From: an uncultured Christensenellaceae bacterium
GTDB taxonomy: Bacteria > Bacillota > Clostridia > Christensenellales > UBA3700
Length of the DNA stretch: 64,000 nucleotides
Assembly (NCBI GenBank): GCA_944380305.1
Contig: CALWHF010000012.1
Location: 1-64,000, forward strand
Direction of reading: 5' to 3'
In this document: piece after piece, positions 41,799 to 51,198 of the stretch
Layout of the letters: every line of letters starts with the position of its first letter
Position numbering within the stretch: position 1 is the stretch's first letter
Notes under the pieces: generated by a model
Database searches by the model: none
Told to the model about the DNA's origin: nothing
What the model saw: only the letters and a program-made list of their open reading frames with translations
Translations under genes and position numbers: made by a program

Positions 41799-43506
41799 AG
41801 ACGCGTTTTTCTATCAGATATATCCGCGCAGTTTCTGCGATTCCGACGGTGACGGCATCGGCGATCTCAGGGGGATAATCTCCAAACTGGATTATCTTAA
41901 AGAGCTGGGTATAACGGCGGTATGGCTTTCGCCCTGCTATAAATCGCCCAACGACGACAACGGGTACGACATCAGCGATTATCGCGACATCATGGACGAA
42001 TTCGGCACGATGGCGGACTTCGAAGAGCTGATAAAGGGGCTGCACGACCGCGGCATAAAGCTGATCATGGACCTCGTGGTCAACCATACGTCGGACGAGC
42101 ATAACTGGTTCAAGGAGAGCAGAAAGAGCAAGGACAATCCGTACAGGGATTATTATTACTGGAAAAGAGGCAAAGGAAAGAAGGGCAACAGACCTCCGAA
42201 CAACTGGTTTTCCAATTTCCTCGGACCTGCGTGGAAATACGAGAAGGAGACGGACGAGTGGTATCTGCACCTGTTCTCATACAAGCAGCCCGACCTCAAC
42301 TGGAACAATCCCGCCGTCAGGCAGGAGGTTGCGGATATATGCAATTTCTGGTTCGAAAAGGGCGTGGACGGATTCAGATGCGACGTGATAACGTATATAT
42401 CCAAGAAGGACGGTCTGCCCGACGGCAAGATGAAATTGCCTCTGATAGGTTTCGAGCAATACTGCCTGACCGAAAACTGGCATCCGTTCATCAAGGAGCT
42501 TGCCGACAGATCGTGGAATAGATACGACACCACGATAGTGGGCGAAGCAATGGGCATTACCAGTGAAAACGCGAAAGAATACATAGACGAGAGACTGGGG
42601 GAGCTGGACTGCGTATTCTCGTTCGAGCATACGAATGCCGACAGGTATCTTCAGATACTCCCGCACAACGTCGATCTCAGAAAACTGAAGAAAATATTCG
42701 CCGCCTGGCAGGCGTTGCCAAAAACATGCGCGCCGACGCTGTTTCTCGAAAATCACGATCAGCCGCGTTGCGTGCCGAGATTCGTAGGGTACGATTGTAC
42801 GGGACGTTTCGACGAGGCGGCGAAGATGCTGGCTGTCGCGCTGTATATGCAAAGAGGCGTGCCTTTCGTATATCAGGGACAGGAGATAGGTATGACAAAC
42901 CTACCCGTAAAAGAGGCAAAATATCTGAAGACCTGCGACGAGAGAGAAAACCCCGTAATGAAAGCCGAAGAAGTGTATGAAGACGTCTTGTCGGTAAACG
43001 TGCTGAAGAGTTTCAGAAAATACGCGCCGTTTACATTACCGCTTGTAAGAAATGCGTTGTCTAAAGTGGCGCGAGATCATGCGCGCACGCCTATGCAGTG
43101 GTCGGGAGCCGCCAACGCGGGATTTACCGATGAAGGCGTCAGACCGTGGATGACAGTCAACCCGAATTACGTCTACAAGAATGTGGATCTGCAAAAACGC
43201 GATCCGTCGAGCATACTGACTTTCTATAAAAGACTGATAAAATACCGCCTCGGAAACGAGCTGATAATCAACGGCGAATTTAACGAGTTTTACAAGGGCA
43301 GCCGCAAACTGTACGTCTACGAGCGCAGGATAGGCAAAGACGCTCTTGCGATTGTGTGCAATTTTACCGACGAACCCGTGAAATTCCGCCTTCCCGAAGA
43401 GTGGCAAGGAAAAAGCGCGCATCCCGAGATGTGCAACTACGAAGAGGTGTTGCCTCTCGGAAACAGGACGCTGCGTCCTTTTGAAGCTGTGGTTTACAAA
43501 ATATAA
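41779..43506 (+). CDS. GH13 alpha-glucosidase (oligo-1,6-glucosidase type)
   Basis: This 575-residue cytosolic enzyme hydrolyses alpha-glucosidic bonds in imported oligosaccharides such as isomaltose. The barrel motifs are present: DLVVNHTSDEH, GFRCDVI (nucleophile Asp about residue 201), IVGEAMG (Glu about residue 256) and ENHDQPR (Asp about residue 327). The QIYPRSFCDSDGDGIGD segment is typical of the oligo-1,6-glucosidase/trehalose-6-phosphate hydrolase group. It shares the cysK-comF transcript by overlap; a GPH transporter follows from its own promoter. A hairpin at 43558-43598 ends the operon. Confidence 0.94.
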   Translation: MKTRWYKDAFFYQIYPRSFCDSDGDGIGDLRGIISKLDYLKELGITAVWLSPCYKSPNDDNGYDISDYRDIMDEFGTMADFEELIKGLHDRGIKLIMDLVVNHTSDEHNWFKESRKSKDNPYRDYYYWKRGKGKKGNRPPNNWFSNFLGPAWKYEKETDEWYLHLFSYKQPDLNWNNPAVRQEVADICNFWFEKGVDGFRCDVITYISKKDGLPDGKMKLPLIGFEQYCLTENWHPFIKELADRSWNRYDTTIVGEAMGITSENAKEYIDERLGELDCVFSFEHTNADRYLQILPHNVDLRKLKKIFAAWQALPKTCAPTLFLENHDQPRCVPRFVGYDCTGRFDEAAKMLAVALYMQRGVPFVYQGQEIGMTNLPVKEAKYLKTCDERENPVMKAEEVYEDVLSVNVLKSFRKYAPFTLPLVRNALSKVARDHARTPMQWSGAANAGFTDEGVRPWMTVNPNYVYKNVDLQKRDPSSILTFYKRLIKYRLGNELIINGEFNEFYKGSRKLYVYERRIGKDALAIVCNFTDEPVKFRLPEEWQGKSAHPEMCNYEEVLPLGNRTLRPFEAVVYKI

Positions 43507-43557
43507 AAAAGGACACATAGTCTGAAATTTTACAAAAATCAAAAAAACGACTGATTT

Positions 43558-43598
43558 CCGCCTCGGCGCCGCATTGTGCGCCTGAGGCGGAGTTTTTT
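43558..43598 (+). terminator. Terminator of cysK-comF-GH13 operon
   Basis: CCGCCTC...GAGGCGG with an inner GCGC/GCGC pairing, then six T residues. Confidence 0.88.
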
Positions 43599-43685
43599 GC
43601 GGGTTTGAGTCGAAAAAATAGCCTTTCGGACGGATAATATATACAAAACCGTAAAATTCCATGACTTTTTTGTATTTTAATATTG

Positions 43686-43715
43686 TTGAAAAACGCGCGC
43701 CGTGTGTGTTAAAAT
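43686..43715 (+). promoter_or_regulatory. Promoter of GPH transporter gene
   Basis: TTGAAA (43686-43691), 18-nt spacer, TAAAAT (43710-43715). Confidence 0.6.
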
Positions 43716-43743
43716 TATTTTAATAAGGCAAAAGGAGAAGATT

Positions 43744-45384
43744 ATGAGTTCTAAGGCTTTGAACAAAGGGCTTACCTGGGGCGAAAACATCACCTATTCG
43801 CTCGGCTCTCTCGGCAGAGAATTGAGCAACAACTGCATCAACGTGTTTTTCCTTGCGTATCTCAATATCTATATGGGACTCAACGCGCTCGTTCTTACGT
43901 TCGCGTTCGTTGCCGCTAAGGTTTGGGATACGATCAACGATCCGCTTCTCGCGACTCTCGTCAACAATACGAAACCCAGCAAGAGATGGGGCAAATTCCG
44001 TCCGTGGATAGCGGTGGGCGCGCTCCTCAACGCTGTTTCTCTGGTCGCGATGTTTATTCCGCTCAATACCGAAAGCACGGCAGAGGGCGTAAGATATTTC
44101 TATTACATATTTATGTACATTATCTGGGGCATGACGTTCACTGTCGTAGACGTTCCGTTCTGGTCAATGATTCCGACGATCGCCAATTCGACGGAGGAGC
44201 GCAACAAACTCAGTTCGCTCGCTAAGCTCGTCGGCGGTTTCGGAGGTTTCGTCGCCTCGACGATAGGAACTTCGCTGTGCATGCCGCTTATCGCTCCCAA
44301 GTACGGCGTCAAGACGGCTTACCTCGCGATGGGCATCATCGTTGCGGTCCTGATGTTCTGTTTCATCATGGTCACGGTGCTTTGCAATAAAGAGAGATAC
44401 AAGATACCTTCCGAGGATGTCGGCATAAAGGAGATATTCAATTTCTTCAAGAGCAACGACCAGCTCAGGTCGTACGCCGTTTCGTACGTCCTGTTCTGTT
44501 CGGCAACGACGATCGCGCTGTTCCAGATACTCTATATCTTCATCTATTACGGCAACGACGCGATGGGCATACTCGACCCCAACGTCGGCTATACGGTGTT
44601 CACGATAGTCGCCTGCACGGGTCAGGGTATAGCGATGTTCTTCTACAACCTGATAACAAAGAAGATTCCGAGAGAGAAGATCTACGGCGCGAATTACTTT
44701 ATGGCAATGATAGGTATGGCTGCGTTGTTCCTGGTCTTCTTCATCCTCAAGTCCGATTACGGTTTCGGCAATACGGGCGCGAGATGGCTCAACGTCGTAA
44801 TAGTCGCTATCGCGGGTGCATTTTTGATGACAAGCAACGGTCTGAACCAGATAGGCTCGACCGTTATGATAGCTGACGTCGTAGATTACGGTGAGTATCT
44901 CAACGGAAAGAGAGGCGACAGCATCATATTCTCGGTCCAGACCCTTTTGACCAAGTTTGCGGGCGCGATCGCGATGCTCCTTCTCGGTATCGGTATCGAG
45001 ATAGCGGATCTGCCGCAGATCATCAGCAGATGGAACGCTGCGGCAAACGACGGTGCGGGCGTATACGAGCAGATAGCCGATACCGTAAACGGCGGCACGC
45101 TGACCGCGAATTCTCTTACGATACTTCGCGTATTCATGTTCCTGATCCCGATCCCGATCTGCGCTATCGGATATATCGTCTACAAAAAGAAGTACAACCT
45201 CTACGGCGCGAGATACGACGAGATCAAGGCTGAGATCGAGCGCAGAAGAGCACTTGCCGAAGGCGTCGAGATGCCTGAAGGCGAAGCTCCCGTCGAGGAA
45301 GTCGCGAATGAACTTCCCGTAGCAGAAGTCGCTGCAAGCGAAACCGTGGTTGCGGAAGAGAAGAACGAAGACAAAAAAGGCTGA
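43744..45384 (+). CDS. GPH-family sugar:cation symporter (MFS)
   Basis: This 546-residue membrane protein has about twelve helices. GPH signatures are VWDTINDPLLATLVNN (about residue 59) and IADVVDYGEYLNGKRGDS (about residue 378). It imports glycosides or oligosaccharides with a cation. The C-terminal 50 residues are Glu/Val/Ala-rich (EGEAPVEEVANEL type) and cytoplasmic, longer than usual. It follows the GH13 gene, so alpha-glucosides are a plausible substrate by context. AAGGAG precedes the ATG at 43744. Confidence 0.92.
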   Translation: MSSKALNKGLTWGENITYSLGSLGRELSNNCINVFFLAYLNIYMGLNALVLTFAFVAAKVWDTINDPLLATLVNNTKPSKRWGKFRPWIAVGALLNAVSLVAMFIPLNTESTAEGVRYFYYIFMYIIWGMTFTVVDVPFWSMIPTIANSTEERNKLSSLAKLVGGFGGFVASTIGTSLCMPLIAPKYGVKTAYLAMGIIVAVLMFCFIMVTVLCNKERYKIPSEDVGIKEIFNFFKSNDQLRSYAVSYVLFCSATTIALFQILYIFIYYGNDAMGILDPNVGYTVFTIVACTGQGIAMFFYNLITKKIPREKIYGANYFMAMIGMAALFLVFFILKSDYGFGNTGARWLNVVIVAIAGAFLMTSNGLNQIGSTVMIADVVDYGEYLNGKRGDSIIFSVQTLLTKFAGAIAMLLLGIGIEIADLPQIISRWNAAANDGAGVYEQIADTVNGGTLTANSLTILRVFMFLIPIPICAIGYIVYKKKYNLYGARYDEIKAEIERRRALAEGVEMPEGEAPVEEVANELPVAEVAASETVVAEEKNEDKKG

Positions 45385-45400
45385 AACAAACGATAAACGA

Positions 45401-45429
45401 AAAGGAGCGGCGAGCGTCGCTCCTTTTTT
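45401..45429 (+). terminator. Terminator of GPH transporter gene
   Basis: AAAGGAGCG pairs with CGCTCCTTT and runs into a T tract. Confidence 0.88.
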
Positions 45430-45687
45430 CTTGCTTTGCAAAAGCCGCAACGGTCGGAGAATAAATACATACGGTAAAATCGTGTCTCCGCAAGCAGTCG
45501 GAAAGAACGCGTTTTAATAACTACGATGCGAGGGCGGAAGGAAGATCGGGTCTGGTAAGATTATACGGGGAAGAAATTTATGGAAATAAAAAGAGCAAAA
45601 AAGCCGCTTAACCGTCGGTATAATGTTCTGAATTAAATCGTAAACCGTTTTTTGTGTCCACGGAAAAAGTCGGTAACGAAAGGTAAT
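45430..45687. other. Non-coding stretch, nothing firm
   Basis: About 260 nt between two terminators. An 18-codon frame from 45580 is preceded by GGGGAAG but is too short to support. No RNA motif recognised. Confidence 0.4.
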
Positions 45688-45721
45688 AAAAAACGGGAAG
45701 CGAAACCGCTTCCCGTTTTTT
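45688..45721. terminator. Bidirectional terminator after split transketolase
   Basis: A 15-bp perfect stem with AAAC loop (CGGGAAGCG core) and A/T tails on both sides. Confidence 0.93.
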
Positions 45722-45736
45722 ATTTAATTGCTTTTT

Positions 45737-46675
45737 TTATTTTCTCGCAATGACCTTTTTCGCTGCATCGTAAATATCGTTTGCGCGTAAAGCGAATTTT
45801 TCTTCGAGATAGGGGATCTTGCCCACTTCGCCGAAAAGATCTTTGACGGATACGCTCTCGGCGGGAACGGGGCAGTTTTCGGCGAACACTTCGCTTACCG
45901 CGCCGAACAGACCGTTATGTACGTTATGATTTTCGGCGACTACGCAGCAACGCGTCTTGGATACGCTCCTGACGATGGTCTCGACGTCGATCGGTTTCCA
46001 GCAATAGACGTTGACGACTTCAGCGAAAATTCCTTCGCTCTTGAGCTTGTCGGCAGCCTCGAGCGCACGGGATACCATGATGCCGCTCGCGAATATCGTC
46101 ACGTCGGATCCCTGACGCAGAGTAAACGCCTTGAACATATCGAATTCGGCTCCGTCGCCGTAGATCTGTTCGCATTTCTTTCTCATAATGCGCAGATATA
46201 CGGGCCCCTTATAAGCCGCGACCTGGGGCATCAGCGATTTGAGCATAGCCGCGTCGGTAGGCTCGATGCAGACCATATTGGGGATATTTCTCATGATACC
46301 CATATCCTCGAAGGGCATGTGAGTACCGCCGTTAAGTTCTGCGGTTATACCGGGGTCTGTGCCGACGATCTTGACGTTCTGTTTGCTGTAAGCGACCGAT
46401 ATGAAGATCTGGTCGTAGCAGCGGCGAGTTGCGAACGGGGCGAAAGAAGAGCAGAAAGGGATCTTGCCGCAGGTTGAAAGACCTGCGCATACGCCAATCA
46501 TGTTTGCCTCTGCAATACCTACGTTTATGAATCTGTCGGGGTAAGCCGCCTTGAAACGACCAGTCTTTATGCAGTTTGTCAGGTCAGCCTCGACGACAAC
46601 TATGTCTTTGTTCGTTGCAGCCATTTCGAGCAGGCTGTCACAGTATATTTCGCGTAATTCTTTTATGTCTTGCAT
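45737..46675 (-). CDS. Transketolase, C-terminal subunit
   Basis: This 312-residue subunit carries the pyrimidine-binding and C-terminal transketolase domains (EADLTNCIKTGRF, NVGIAEANMIGVCAGLS with the cofactor-activating Glu, then the ligand-binding C domain). Together with the N-terminal subunit encoded upstream it transfers two-carbon units in the non-oxidative pentose phosphate pathway. Start and stop of the two genes overlap by one base (TGATG), which supports equal production. Split transketolases are common in Clostridia. Confidence 0.93.
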   Translation of the reverse strand: MQDIKELREIYCDSLLEMAATNKDIVVVEADLTNCIKTGRFKAAYPDRFINVGIAEANMIGVCAGLSTCGKIPFCSSFAPFATRRCYDQIFISVAYSKQNVKIVGTDPGITAELNGGTHMPFEDMGIMRNIPNMVCIEPTDAAMLKSLMPQVAAYKGPVYLRIMRKKCEQIYGDGAEFDMFKAFTLRQGSDVTIFASGIMVSRALEAADKLKSEGIFAEVVNVYCWKPIDVETIVRSVSKTRCCVVAENHNVHNGLFGAVSEVFAENCPVPAESVSVKDLFGEVGKIPYLEEKFALRANDIYDAAKKVIARK

Positions 46676-47499
46676 CAGTCGGTCTCCTTATTGCAGAATT
46701 CTCTCCATTCTTTTTCCGAAATAGAGAAGCTGTGGCTGCCCACGCCCTTGCTTACAGCCCACGGAACACCGTAACCCTTTATCGTATCCATGACGATGCA
46801 AGTGCACTTGTTCTTGGTGTTTTTCGCTTTGAGGATCGCTTTTTCGAGAGCCTCTTTGTCGTGCCCGTTGACGCGGATGGCCTGCATGTTGAAAGCCTCG
46901 CACTTCTTGTCGAAAGGCTCGACGCTGTTGATGTTATCGACGTAGTCGTCTATCTGCATCTTGTTGTTGTCGAGGAATATCGTCAGATTGTCGAGCTTTT
47001 TATTGCCCGCGAGCATCATCGCCTCCCACACCTGACCTTCCTGCGATTCGCCGTCGCCTATTATCGCGTAGACGTGATAATCCTTTTTGTCCATCTTGCC
47101 CGCTAGAGCCATGCCGACAGCCGCGCTGATGCCCTGTCCCAGAGAACCTGCGGTCATATCGACGCCTATTGTCTTGTTCATGTCGCAGTGCGAGGGGAGA
47201 TTCGTGTTCGGTTTGTTCAGGGTCTTGATCTCTTCCATCGGGAAATAGCCCTTGGACGCGAGAGCGGCGTAGAGCGCGGGACCTGCGTGGCCTTTGCTCA
47301 TCACGATGCGGTCTCTGTCCGGATCTTTCGGGTTTTCGGGGTCGACTTTCGCTATGTCGTAATATAAAACCGTCAGCAGGTCGACTACCGAGAGCGAGCC
47401 TCCGACGTGTCCGACGCCCAGTCGTCCTATCATTTCGATCAGGATCTTGCGTATCTCGTCGGATTTTGCGTTGAGAAATTCGAGTTTTTGTTTATCCAT
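46675..47499 (-). CDS. Transketolase, N-terminal subunit
   Basis: This 274-residue subunit holds the thiamine-pyrophosphate diphosphate site (GDGESQEGQVWEA about residues 146-158, then LDNNKMQIDD). The ATG at 47499 is preceded by GGAGGG; an upstream in-frame GTG is rejected. It is first in a two-gene operon with the C-terminal subunit. Confidence 0.93.
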   Translation of the reverse strand: MDKQKLEFLNAKSDEIRKILIEMIGRLGVGHVGGSLSVVDLLTVLYYDIAKVDPENPKDPDRDRIVMSKGHAGPALYAALASKGYFPMEEIKTLNKPNTNLPSHCDMNKTIGVDMTAGSLGQGISAAVGMALAGKMDKKDYHVYAIIGDGESQEGQVWEAMMLAGNKKLDNLTIFLDNNKMQIDDYVDNINSVEPFDKKCEAFNMQAIRVNGHDKEALEKAILKAKNTKNKCTCIVMDTIKGYGVPWAVSKGVGSHSFSISEKEWREFCNKETD

Positions 47500-47515
47500 A
47501 AAGCCCTCCGTGACC

Positions 47516-47543
47516 ATTATAACACAAACCGCGTTTTCTTCAA
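47516..47543 (-). promoter_or_regulatory. Promoter of split transketolase operon
   Basis: TTGAAG (47538-47543), 16-nt spacer, TATAAT (47516-47521) on the minus strand. Confidence 0.65.
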
Positions 47544-47639
47544 ATAGCTTTTGTCGATTTTTTGTTTACTTTGTCAGAATATTGTTTCGGACGGGCAGGG
47601 CGTTTCGTCGGGTGCAGCTCCGTGACGTATCGACGCGCG

Positions 47640-47760
47640 GTGAGATGAACGTATCGTCATATATTCATTGCGCGTATGGTCGTATGCGGATACATTCATA
47701 TCGACGTATCCGCACTTGAACGTATGCGCATATACGCATATTATCGCGGCGCACAGGCGC
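47640..47760. repeat. GTATCG/CGTATGCG-rich segment with inverted repeat
   Basis: A stretch dense in CGTATG, CATATA and GTATCG steps. It contains a 9-bp inverted repeat, TGCGGATAC (47685-47693) and GTATCCGCA (47706-47714), and a second symmetric element around 47722-47741. Function unknown; no coding potential. Confidence 0.45.
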
Positions 47761-47787
47761 GGTTTATATTCAATATCGGTCTATCGC

Positions 47788-47816
47788 TTGATTTTGCCTG
47801 TTCCTTATGCTAAAAT
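47788..47816 (+). promoter_or_regulatory. Promoter of proS operon
   Basis: TTGATT (47788-47793), 17-nt spacer, TAAAAT (47811-47816). Leader of only about 25 nt, so no T-box. Confidence 0.75.
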
Positions 47817-47847
47817 TTCTACTAACGAACGAATAAAGGAAGATTTT

Positions 47848-49566
47848 ATGTTACTCAGCAAGCTGGTATGCGAAAGGACAAAAGAAGCGCCTCAGGACGC
47901 GAAGATCAGAAGCCACGTTCTCCTGTCGAGAGCGGGATTCATCAAGCAGGTTTACGGCGGCATATATACGATGACGACGCCCTGTCAGAGAATGAGCAGG
48001 AAGATACAGACCATAATAAGAGAAGAAATGGATGCTCTCGACGGTCAGGAAGTGCTTTTCCCCGTCGTTATGCCGAGGGAACTGTGGGACAGCAGCGGCA
48101 GATACGAGTCGATAGGCTCGGAGATGGTGCGTTTCAAGGACAGGAACGATCACGACATGCTGCTCGGCATGACGCACGAGGAGGCGGCGGTGCACCTCGC
48201 GAACCATACGGTGTCCAGCTATCAGCAGCTGCCTATGATGATATATCAGATCCAGACCAAATACCGCGACGAAGCGCGTGCGCGCGGCGGACTGATAAGA
48301 GTCAGAGAATTTACGATGAAAGATGCGTATTCTTTCCACAACGACGCGAAAGAGCTTGAAGAATACTACTATGAGATGTACGACGCGTACTATCGCATAT
48401 TCAGGAGGATAGGACTCAGAAACTTCGTAGACGTAAAGTCCGACAGCGGCATGATGGGCGGCAGCGTTGCTCACGAATTCATGCTGATAACGGACGCGGG
48501 CGAGGACAGCATAGTCTTCTGCAACGACTGCGATTACCGCGCGAACATGGAAGTCGCGACTTCCGTCTTCGACAGGCATGACGCCGCTCCCGCGGAGCTT
48601 AAAGAGGTGTTTACGGGCGAAGACAAGACGATAGAAGAAGTCTGCCAACGTCTCAACGTTCCCGAATACAAGACGATAAAGGCGGTCGTATACGCGGTCA
48701 AGGGAGAGCAGGACGAACTCGTCGTCGCTTTCGTCAGAGGCGATCTCGAGGTCAACGAGGCTAAACTCAAGAAGGCTCTCGGCAAGAACGTCGTAGCGTA
48801 CGACGGCGGCATAAGCGAGGACATCGTCTGCGGCAACATCGGCGCGATAGGTCTTTCGGACAAACTGACCGTCGTGTACGACAAGTCGATCGAGGGTACG
48901 AACGATATGATATGCGGCGCGAACAAGCCCGAATATCACTACGTCGGCGTCAGCCCCGACCGCGATTTCAAGAACGTGTCCTACGTCGATATATCCAAAG
49001 TCAAAGCGGGGCAGAGGTGTCCCGTATGCGGAGGAGAGCTCAGAGTGGAAAACGGCATAGAGATAGGCAATATTTTCCAGCTGGGAGTTAAATACACGAA
49101 GTCTATGGGCATGACCGTGCACGGCAAGGACGGTCAGGCTTTCAACCCGATAATGGGTTGCTACGGCATAGGCGTAGGCAGAGCGATAGCTTCGATCGCG
49201 CAGGAATCCAACGACGAAAACGGACTGATACTTCCTATGTCGGTCGCTCCGTGGCAGGTGCACGTCTGCGTACTGCGCTACGACGACGAAAACGTCGCAA
49301 GACAGGCGGACGCTCTCAATAAAGAGCTGGAGGACAACGGCGTCGAAGTGCTGTTCGACGACAGAAACTGCGGCGCGGGCGTAAAATTCGCGGACGCAGA
49401 TCTTATGGGCATGCCTATAAGGATAGTCGTGTCGCCCAAGACGCTTGCGGACGGAGAGGTCGAGATCTGCATGCGCGCCACGAAGAAAGCCGAAAGAGTT
49501 TCTCTCAAAGACTGCACCGCGAAGATCAAAGCGATCGTCGAAGAGGAAATGAAAAAATACAAATAA
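47848..49566 (+). CDS. proS: Prolyl-tRNA synthetase
   Basis: This 572-residue bacterial-type class II synthetase has motif 1 (AGFIKQVYGGIYTM region), motif 2 (YRDEARARGGLIRVREFTMKDAYSF, split around residues 137-161), an inserted editing domain (about residues 225-400) and motif 3 (MGCYGIGVGRAIAS). The ATG at 47848 follows AAGGAAG; the longer upstream frame covers the promoter. A GPH transporter follows 18 nt later. Confidence 0.97.
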   Translation: MLLSKLVCERTKEAPQDAKIRSHVLLSRAGFIKQVYGGIYTMTTPCQRMSRKIQTIIREEMDALDGQEVLFPVVMPRELWDSSGRYESIGSEMVRFKDRNDHDMLLGMTHEEAAVHLANHTVSSYQQLPMMIYQIQTKYRDEARARGGLIRVREFTMKDAYSFHNDAKELEEYYYEMYDAYYRIFRRIGLRNFVDVKSDSGMMGGSVAHEFMLITDAGEDSIVFCNDCDYRANMEVATSVFDRHDAAPAELKEVFTGEDKTIEEVCQRLNVPEYKTIKAVVYAVKGEQDELVVAFVRGDLEVNEAKLKKALGKNVVAYDGGISEDIVCGNIGAIGLSDKLTVVYDKSIEGTNDMICGANKPEYHYVGVSPDRDFKNVSYVDISKVKAGQRCPVCGGELRVENGIEIGNIFQLGVKYTKSMGMTVHGKDGQAFNPIMGCYGIGVGRAIASIAQESNDENGLILPMSVAPWQVHVCVLRYDDENVARQADALNKELEDNGVEVLFDDRNCGAGVKFADADLMGMPIRIVVSPKTLADGEVEICMRATKKAERVSLKDCTAKIKAIVEEEMKKYK

Positions 49567-49584
49567 GTTTTTTCGGATGAAATT

Positions 49585-51030
49585 ATGCAGGAAGAACGCA
49601 AAGGTAAAATATCTTTGAGTCAGAAGATAGCGTACGGCAGCGGAGATATGTCGGTGAATATTCTGTTCGCCGCCATATCTTTTTATTTGCTGTACTTTTT
49701 CGTCAACGTGGGCGGACTCAAGGCGGGTCTCGCGTCTGTGGTGTTCATGATCGCGAGAGCGTGGGACGCGATAACCGACTACATGATGGGCAGGATCGTC
49801 GACAAGACGAAGTTCGGCAAGTGGGGCAAACGCAGAGTATATATGCTTTTCGGTGCGATACCGTACGGGCTGAGTTTTATCCTGCTTTGGCTCGCTCCTT
49901 TCGGAGAGGACGCGCAGATAGCGAAAATGATATATTATACGCTCGTCTATATGCTGTACAATACGGTCTGGACCGTCGTATACATTCCGTACAACGCGTT
50001 GACGGCAAACATGACTGACGATTACGACGAGCGCACGTCTATAAGCGGCATTAGGATCGCGATGGCGAACGTAGGCATGTTGCTCGGCGCGGCGGTTTTC
50101 GCTCTTCTCGCAGACGGCGCGGAGAGCATACTGTACGGCGCATTCGGTTCGCTCAGCAAGGCGTATGCGGTAGCGTCGGTCATCTTCGGCGTGCTCGCGT
50201 CGATAATTTTCTTTGTATGCTCCCTTACCGTAAAGGAAAGAGAGGAGAGCGCGAAAGAAAATACGCAGGGATTTTTCGCTACGCTCAAAGAGTTTTTCAA
50301 GCTCAAGGAATTCCGCAACGTGATAGCGACCTATCTGCTCAGTATGGTCGGTTTCGATATAATCATGAGCGTATTCATGTTCTTCATCAACGATACGATG
50401 GGGTTCGGCGGCGGCACGATGAGCATGGTGTTCATCGCGACTCCGCTGATATGCGCGATACTGTCTTCGTTCGTATGGGTAAAAGCGAGCGAAAAGTTCA
50501 GCAAACACAAGGTTTACGCAATAGCTTGCGTATATATGACTCTCGCGTTGTCTCTCGCGCTCTTCGTGCCCGAAAAGGTGGTGTGGAGCACGGTCGCGAT
50601 GTGCGTACTCGCGGGGCTCGGGATGTCGGCGATACAGATATTGCCGTACGCGAGCCTGCCAGACGTCGTGGAGGTGGACGAGTACGTCAACGGCGTCAGG
50701 AGAGAGGGAGCGTTTTACGGCATAACGCAGTTTATGTATAAACTCGCGTCGGGTATAGCGGTTGCCGTCGTCTCTCTCGTGCTGGAACTGTTCGGATATG
50801 TCGAGAGCACCGACAACACGGTTGTCGAGCAGCCTCATTCCGCGCTCGTTGCGATACGCGTGGTGCTGGCGGTGGTACCCAGCGTGATATTCCTTGTATC
50901 GGTGATTTTCGCATACCGCGCGAATATGGGAAGAGAACGTTTCGACGATATAAAGAAGGAGCTTGAGAGCCGCAAGGCGGCGTTGCCTGTCGGAGAAGAG
51001 AAAGGAGACGCATCGGGCGAGGCGGAATGA
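49585..51030 (+). CDS. GPH-family sugar:cation symporter (MFS)
   Basis: This 481-residue membrane protein has about twelve helices. GPH marks are ARAWDAITDYMMGRIVDKTKFGKWGKRR (split near residues 54-81) and the late LPDVVEVDEYVNG (about residue 361). Substrate unknown. It follows proS by 18 nt, an unrelated pairing probably based on shared expression. The Shine-Dalgarno is weak. A terminator lies at 51147-51170. Confidence 0.9.
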   Translation: MQEERKGKISLSQKIAYGSGDMSVNILFAAISFYLLYFFVNVGGLKAGLASVVFMIARAWDAITDYMMGRIVDKTKFGKWGKRRVYMLFGAIPYGLSFILLWLAPFGEDAQIAKMIYYTLVYMLYNTVWTVVYIPYNALTANMTDDYDERTSISGIRIAMANVGMLLGAAVFALLADGAESILYGAFGSLSKAYAVASVIFGVLASIIFFVCSLTVKEREESAKENTQGFFATLKEFFKLKEFRNVIATYLLSMVGFDIIMSVFMFFINDTMGFGGGTMSMVFIATPLICAILSSFVWVKASEKFSKHKVYAIACVYMTLALSLALFVPEKVVWSTVAMCVLAGLGMSAIQILPYASLPDVVEVDEYVNGVRREGAFYGITQFMYKLASGIAVAVVSLVLELFGYVESTDNTVVEQPHSALVAIRVVLAVVPSVIFLVSVIFAYRANMGRERFDDIKKELESRKAALPVGEEKGDASGEAE

Positions 51031-51146
51031 AAGACGTCGCAACGATACCGGACCTGAATAATACGAACAAGCTCTGACACAGGACTTTTACACGTTTTTT
51101 AACGATGCGCAATTGAAAATATTATACGATGGCAAGAAAAACAATA

Positions 51147-51170
51147 CCGACCCGCGAGGGTCGGTTTTTT
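51147..51170 (+). terminator. Terminator of proS operon
   Basis: CCGACCC, GCGA loop, GGGTCGG, then a T-run. Confidence 0.92.
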
Positions 51171-51198
51171 CAAAATCGTTGCTTTCTCGGGGCAGTGT

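Noticed and set aside
45580..45636. 18-codon frame MEIKRAKKPLNRRYNVLN with GGGGAAG upstream
   Set aside because: Too short to support without conservation, and no promoter was found.
47851..51042. 1,063-codon open frame on the minus strand opposite proS and the GPH gene
   Set aside because: It is a shadow of two clear plus-strand genes, rich in His/Arg, with no family match.
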